23,189 nt of DNA from UBA11606 sp039815945 (GTDB taxonomy: Bacteria > Actinomycetota > Acidimicrobiia > Acidimicrobiales > Aldehydirespiratoraceae). The notes beneath the pieces were generated by a model, which was not told the DNA's origin, did not search any database, and saw nothing but the letters and a program-made list of their open reading frames with translations. The stretch is taken from contig JBCBYI010000037.1 in the NCBI GenBank assembly GCA_039815945.1, forward strand, positions 1-23,189, written 5' to 3'. Positions 21,747-23,189 of this stretch are shown one piece after another. How positions within the stretch are numbered: the first letter of the stretch is position 1; the number at the start of each line of letters is the position of its first letter. The position numbers and the translations under genes were made by a program.

Positions 21747-23114
21747 ATGACCGACATCGCTGCCGCCGAAGAGACCCAGTTCGGGACCTTCGATTCCGAC
21801 GGCAACTACATCCCCCGCCAGATCATCGACGCCGACCTCGGTGGCGTCGACATCGAAGAGGCCTACACCTCCACCATGGTCCTCGTCGAGGACGGCCAGC
21901 TCGTCGAGGGCACCGTCGTCCGAGTCGACCAGGACGAGGTCCTCCTCGACATCGGCTACAAGAGCGAGGGTGTCATCCCGAGCCGTGAGCTGAGCATCCG
22001 CAATGACGTCGACCCCAACGAGGTCGTGTCGATGGGCGAGCGCATCGAAGCGCTCGTCATCACCAAGGAAGACAAGGAAGGGCGTCTCGTCCTTTCCAAG
22101 AAGCGTGCCCAGTACGAACGCGCCTGGGGCAAGATCGAAGAGCTCAAGGAAGCCGACGGCGTGGTCAAGGGCCAGGTCATCGAGGTCGTCAAGGGCGGCC
22201 TGATCGTCGACATCGGTCTGCGTGGCTTCCTCCCGGCGTCGCTCGTCGAGCTGCGTCGTGTCCGCGACCTCCAGCCCTACATCGGCAAGGAGATCGAGGC
22301 GAAGATCATCGAGCTCGACAAGAACCGCAACAACGTCGTGCTCTCTCGTCGTAGCTGGCTCGAAGAGACCCAGAAGGAACAGCGAGGTGCGTTCCTCGAC
22401 AACCTCAAGCCGGGCGAGCGTCGCAAGGGCGTCGTGTCCAGCGTCGTCAACTTCGGTGCGTTCGTCGATCTCGGCGGCATGGACGGTCTCGTCCACGTCT
22501 CCGAGCTGTCGTGGAAGCACGTCGATCATCCGTCGTCGGTCGTCACCGTCGGCGACGAGATCGACGTCGAGGTCCTCGAGGTCGATCTCGACCGTGAGCG
22601 CATCAGCCTGTCGCTGAAGGCCACCCAGCAGGATCCGTGGCAGGAGTTCGCCGGCGGCCACCGGGTCGGAGAGCTCGTCTACGGTCGGGTCACCAAGCTC
22701 GTGCCGTTCGGTTCGTTCGTCCAGGTCGGTGAGGGCATCGAGGGTCTGGTTCACATCTCGGAGATGTCGGCCCACCACGTCGATCTGCCCGAACAGGTCG
22801 TCACCCCGGGCGAAGAGCTCTGGGTCAAGATCATCGATCTCGACCTCCAGCGTCGCCGTATCAGCCTGTCGATCAAGCAGGCCGCCGAGGGTGGCGAGGT
22901 TGCGGCCGAGTACCAGGAGGCGTTCGGCGAGCACGCCTACGACTCCGACGGCAACTACATCGGTGGCGACACCGCGTCCGAAGGCCAGGCCGCCTGGGAG
23001 GAGTACTACGCCGAGCACGGCGAGGAGGCTCCCGCCGAAGGCGACGAGGGCGTCGAGTACGAGTACGTCGAGGTCGAAGAAGAGGTCGAGGTGGAGGTCT
23101 CCGAAGAGGAGTGA
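21747..23114 (+). CDS. rpsA: 30S ribosomal protein S1
   Basis: A 455-residue protein with four S1/OB-fold RNA-binding domains at about 48-120, 135-205, 220-290 and 305-377. The two central ones carry the GFLPASLVE and GMDGLVHVSELS type strands. An acidic Glu/Val-rich tail (about 435-455) ends the protein. Four S1 domains are usual for actinobacterial RpsA, against six in E. coli. It helps mRNA loading on the 30S subunit. The heptapeptide DSDGNYI occurs twice, at 16-22 and 399-405, flanking the S1 array. The upstream 55 bp have an A-rich run (GAGAAAAAACC) just before the ATG and no strong Shine-Dalgarno. Confidence 0.97.
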   Translation: MTDIAAAEETQFGTFDSDGNYIPRQIIDADLGGVDIEEAYTSTMVLVEDGQLVEGTVVRVDQDEVLLDIGYKSEGVIPSRELSIRNDVDPNEVVSMGERIEALVITKEDKEGRLVLSKKRAQYERAWGKIEELKEADGVVKGQVIEVVKGGLIVDIGLRGFLPASLVELRRVRDLQPYIGKEIEAKIIELDKNRNNVVLSRRSWLEETQKEQRGAFLDNLKPGERRKGVVSSVVNFGAFVDLGGMDGLVHVSELSWKHVDHPSSVVTVGDEIDVEVLEVDLDRERISLSLKATQQDPWQEFAGGHRVGELVYGRVTKLVPFGSFVQVGEGIEGLVHISEMSAHHVDLPEQVVTPGEELWVKIIDLDLQRRRISLSIKQAAEGGEVAAEYQEAFGEHAYDSDGNYIGGDTASEGQAAWEEYYAEHGEEAPAEGDEGVEYEYVEVEEEVEVEVSEEE

Positions 23115-23119
23115 TCCAC

Positions 23120-23137
23120 CTGGGCCGAACGGCCCAG
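23120..23137 (+). terminator. Hairpin after rpsA, candidate terminator
   Basis: CTGGGCC-GAAC-GGCCCAG forms a perfect 7-bp GC-rich stem with a 4-nt loop, starting 5 nt after the rpsA stop. No T-tract follows, as is common for hairpin terminators in high-GC actinobacteria. Confidence 0.55.
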
Positions 23138-23189
23138 ATGATCGATTCGACGATCTGACGTCGAGATCCGAAGCGGCGGCACCCCCACC

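Noticed and set aside
1..23189. CRISPR arrays, tRNA/rRNA genes, insertion sequences
   Set aside because: No spaced direct repeats other than the 11-bp array, no transposase motifs, and no cloverleaf or rRNA-like stretch noticed by eye.

Overview
The window is high-GC, gene-dense bacterial DNA that reads as a chromosome segment of an actinobacterium (Actinomycetota). The evidence is an ANTAR response regulator of PdtaR type, an actinobacterial-style PolA and a four-S1-domain RpsA in the order pdtaR - polA - ... - rpsA, which matches the Rv1626 / Rv1629 / Rv1630 neighbourhood of Mycobacterium tuberculosis. Many start codons lie 6-8 nt after a TANNNT box, as in leaderless actinobacterial genes. 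The class Acidimicrobiia is my best guess, but it is inference.

Layout. (1) 1-2117: an incomplete gene off the left edge, an SRPBCC-fold protein, a DUF3105-type lipoprotein, and a coiled-coil protein translationally coupled to the ANTAR regulator. (2) 2141-4798: polA. (3) 4909-7372: an adenine/adenosine deaminase followed by a DHA2-type MFS exporter. (4) 13253 down to 7271, minus strand: a complete BMP-family nucleoside/purine ABC importer (lipoprotein, double ATPase, two permeases) with a 2-oxoglutarate/Fe(II) oxygenase as its last gene. (5) 13376-16623, plus strand, divergent from the importer: a three-gene operon encoding a Rieske-oxygenase catalytic subunit without a Rieske cluster, a Rieske-FNR-ferredoxin reductase, and a GST-like protein. 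(6) 18173 down to 16627: a zinc-dependent guanine/nucleoside deaminase overlapping a second 2OG/Fe(II) oxygenase. (7) 18296-19336, divergent from it: a third 2OG/Fe(II) oxygenase. (8) 19333-21691: an HNH protein, a globin-coupled diguanylate cyclase and a SAM methyltransferase. (9) 21747-23114: rpsA, followed by a hairpin.

The most interesting part is 4909-19336, which sits between polA and rpsA. The trio at 13376-16623 has the parts list of the NdmC/NdmD/NdmE N-demethylase known from caffeine-degrading Pseudomonas. In that system NdmC lacks its own Rieske centre, NdmD carries an extra N-terminal Rieske domain, and NdmE is a GST-like structural partner. Here the split is visible in sequence: one protein keeps the mononuclear-iron site and has lost the CxH/CxxH cluster, while the next keeps the Rieske cluster and has lost the iron site. 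With the importer, two purine-type deaminases and three thymine-7-hydroxylase/IPNS-like oxygenases, the locus looks like a pathway that imports modified (probably N-methylated) purines or nucleosides and removes methyl and amino groups oxidatively and hydrolytically. The substrate is not readable from sequence. 7-methylguanine to 7-methylxanthine to xanthine is one concrete hypothesis. No transposase, CRISPR array, tRNA or rRNA was seen.
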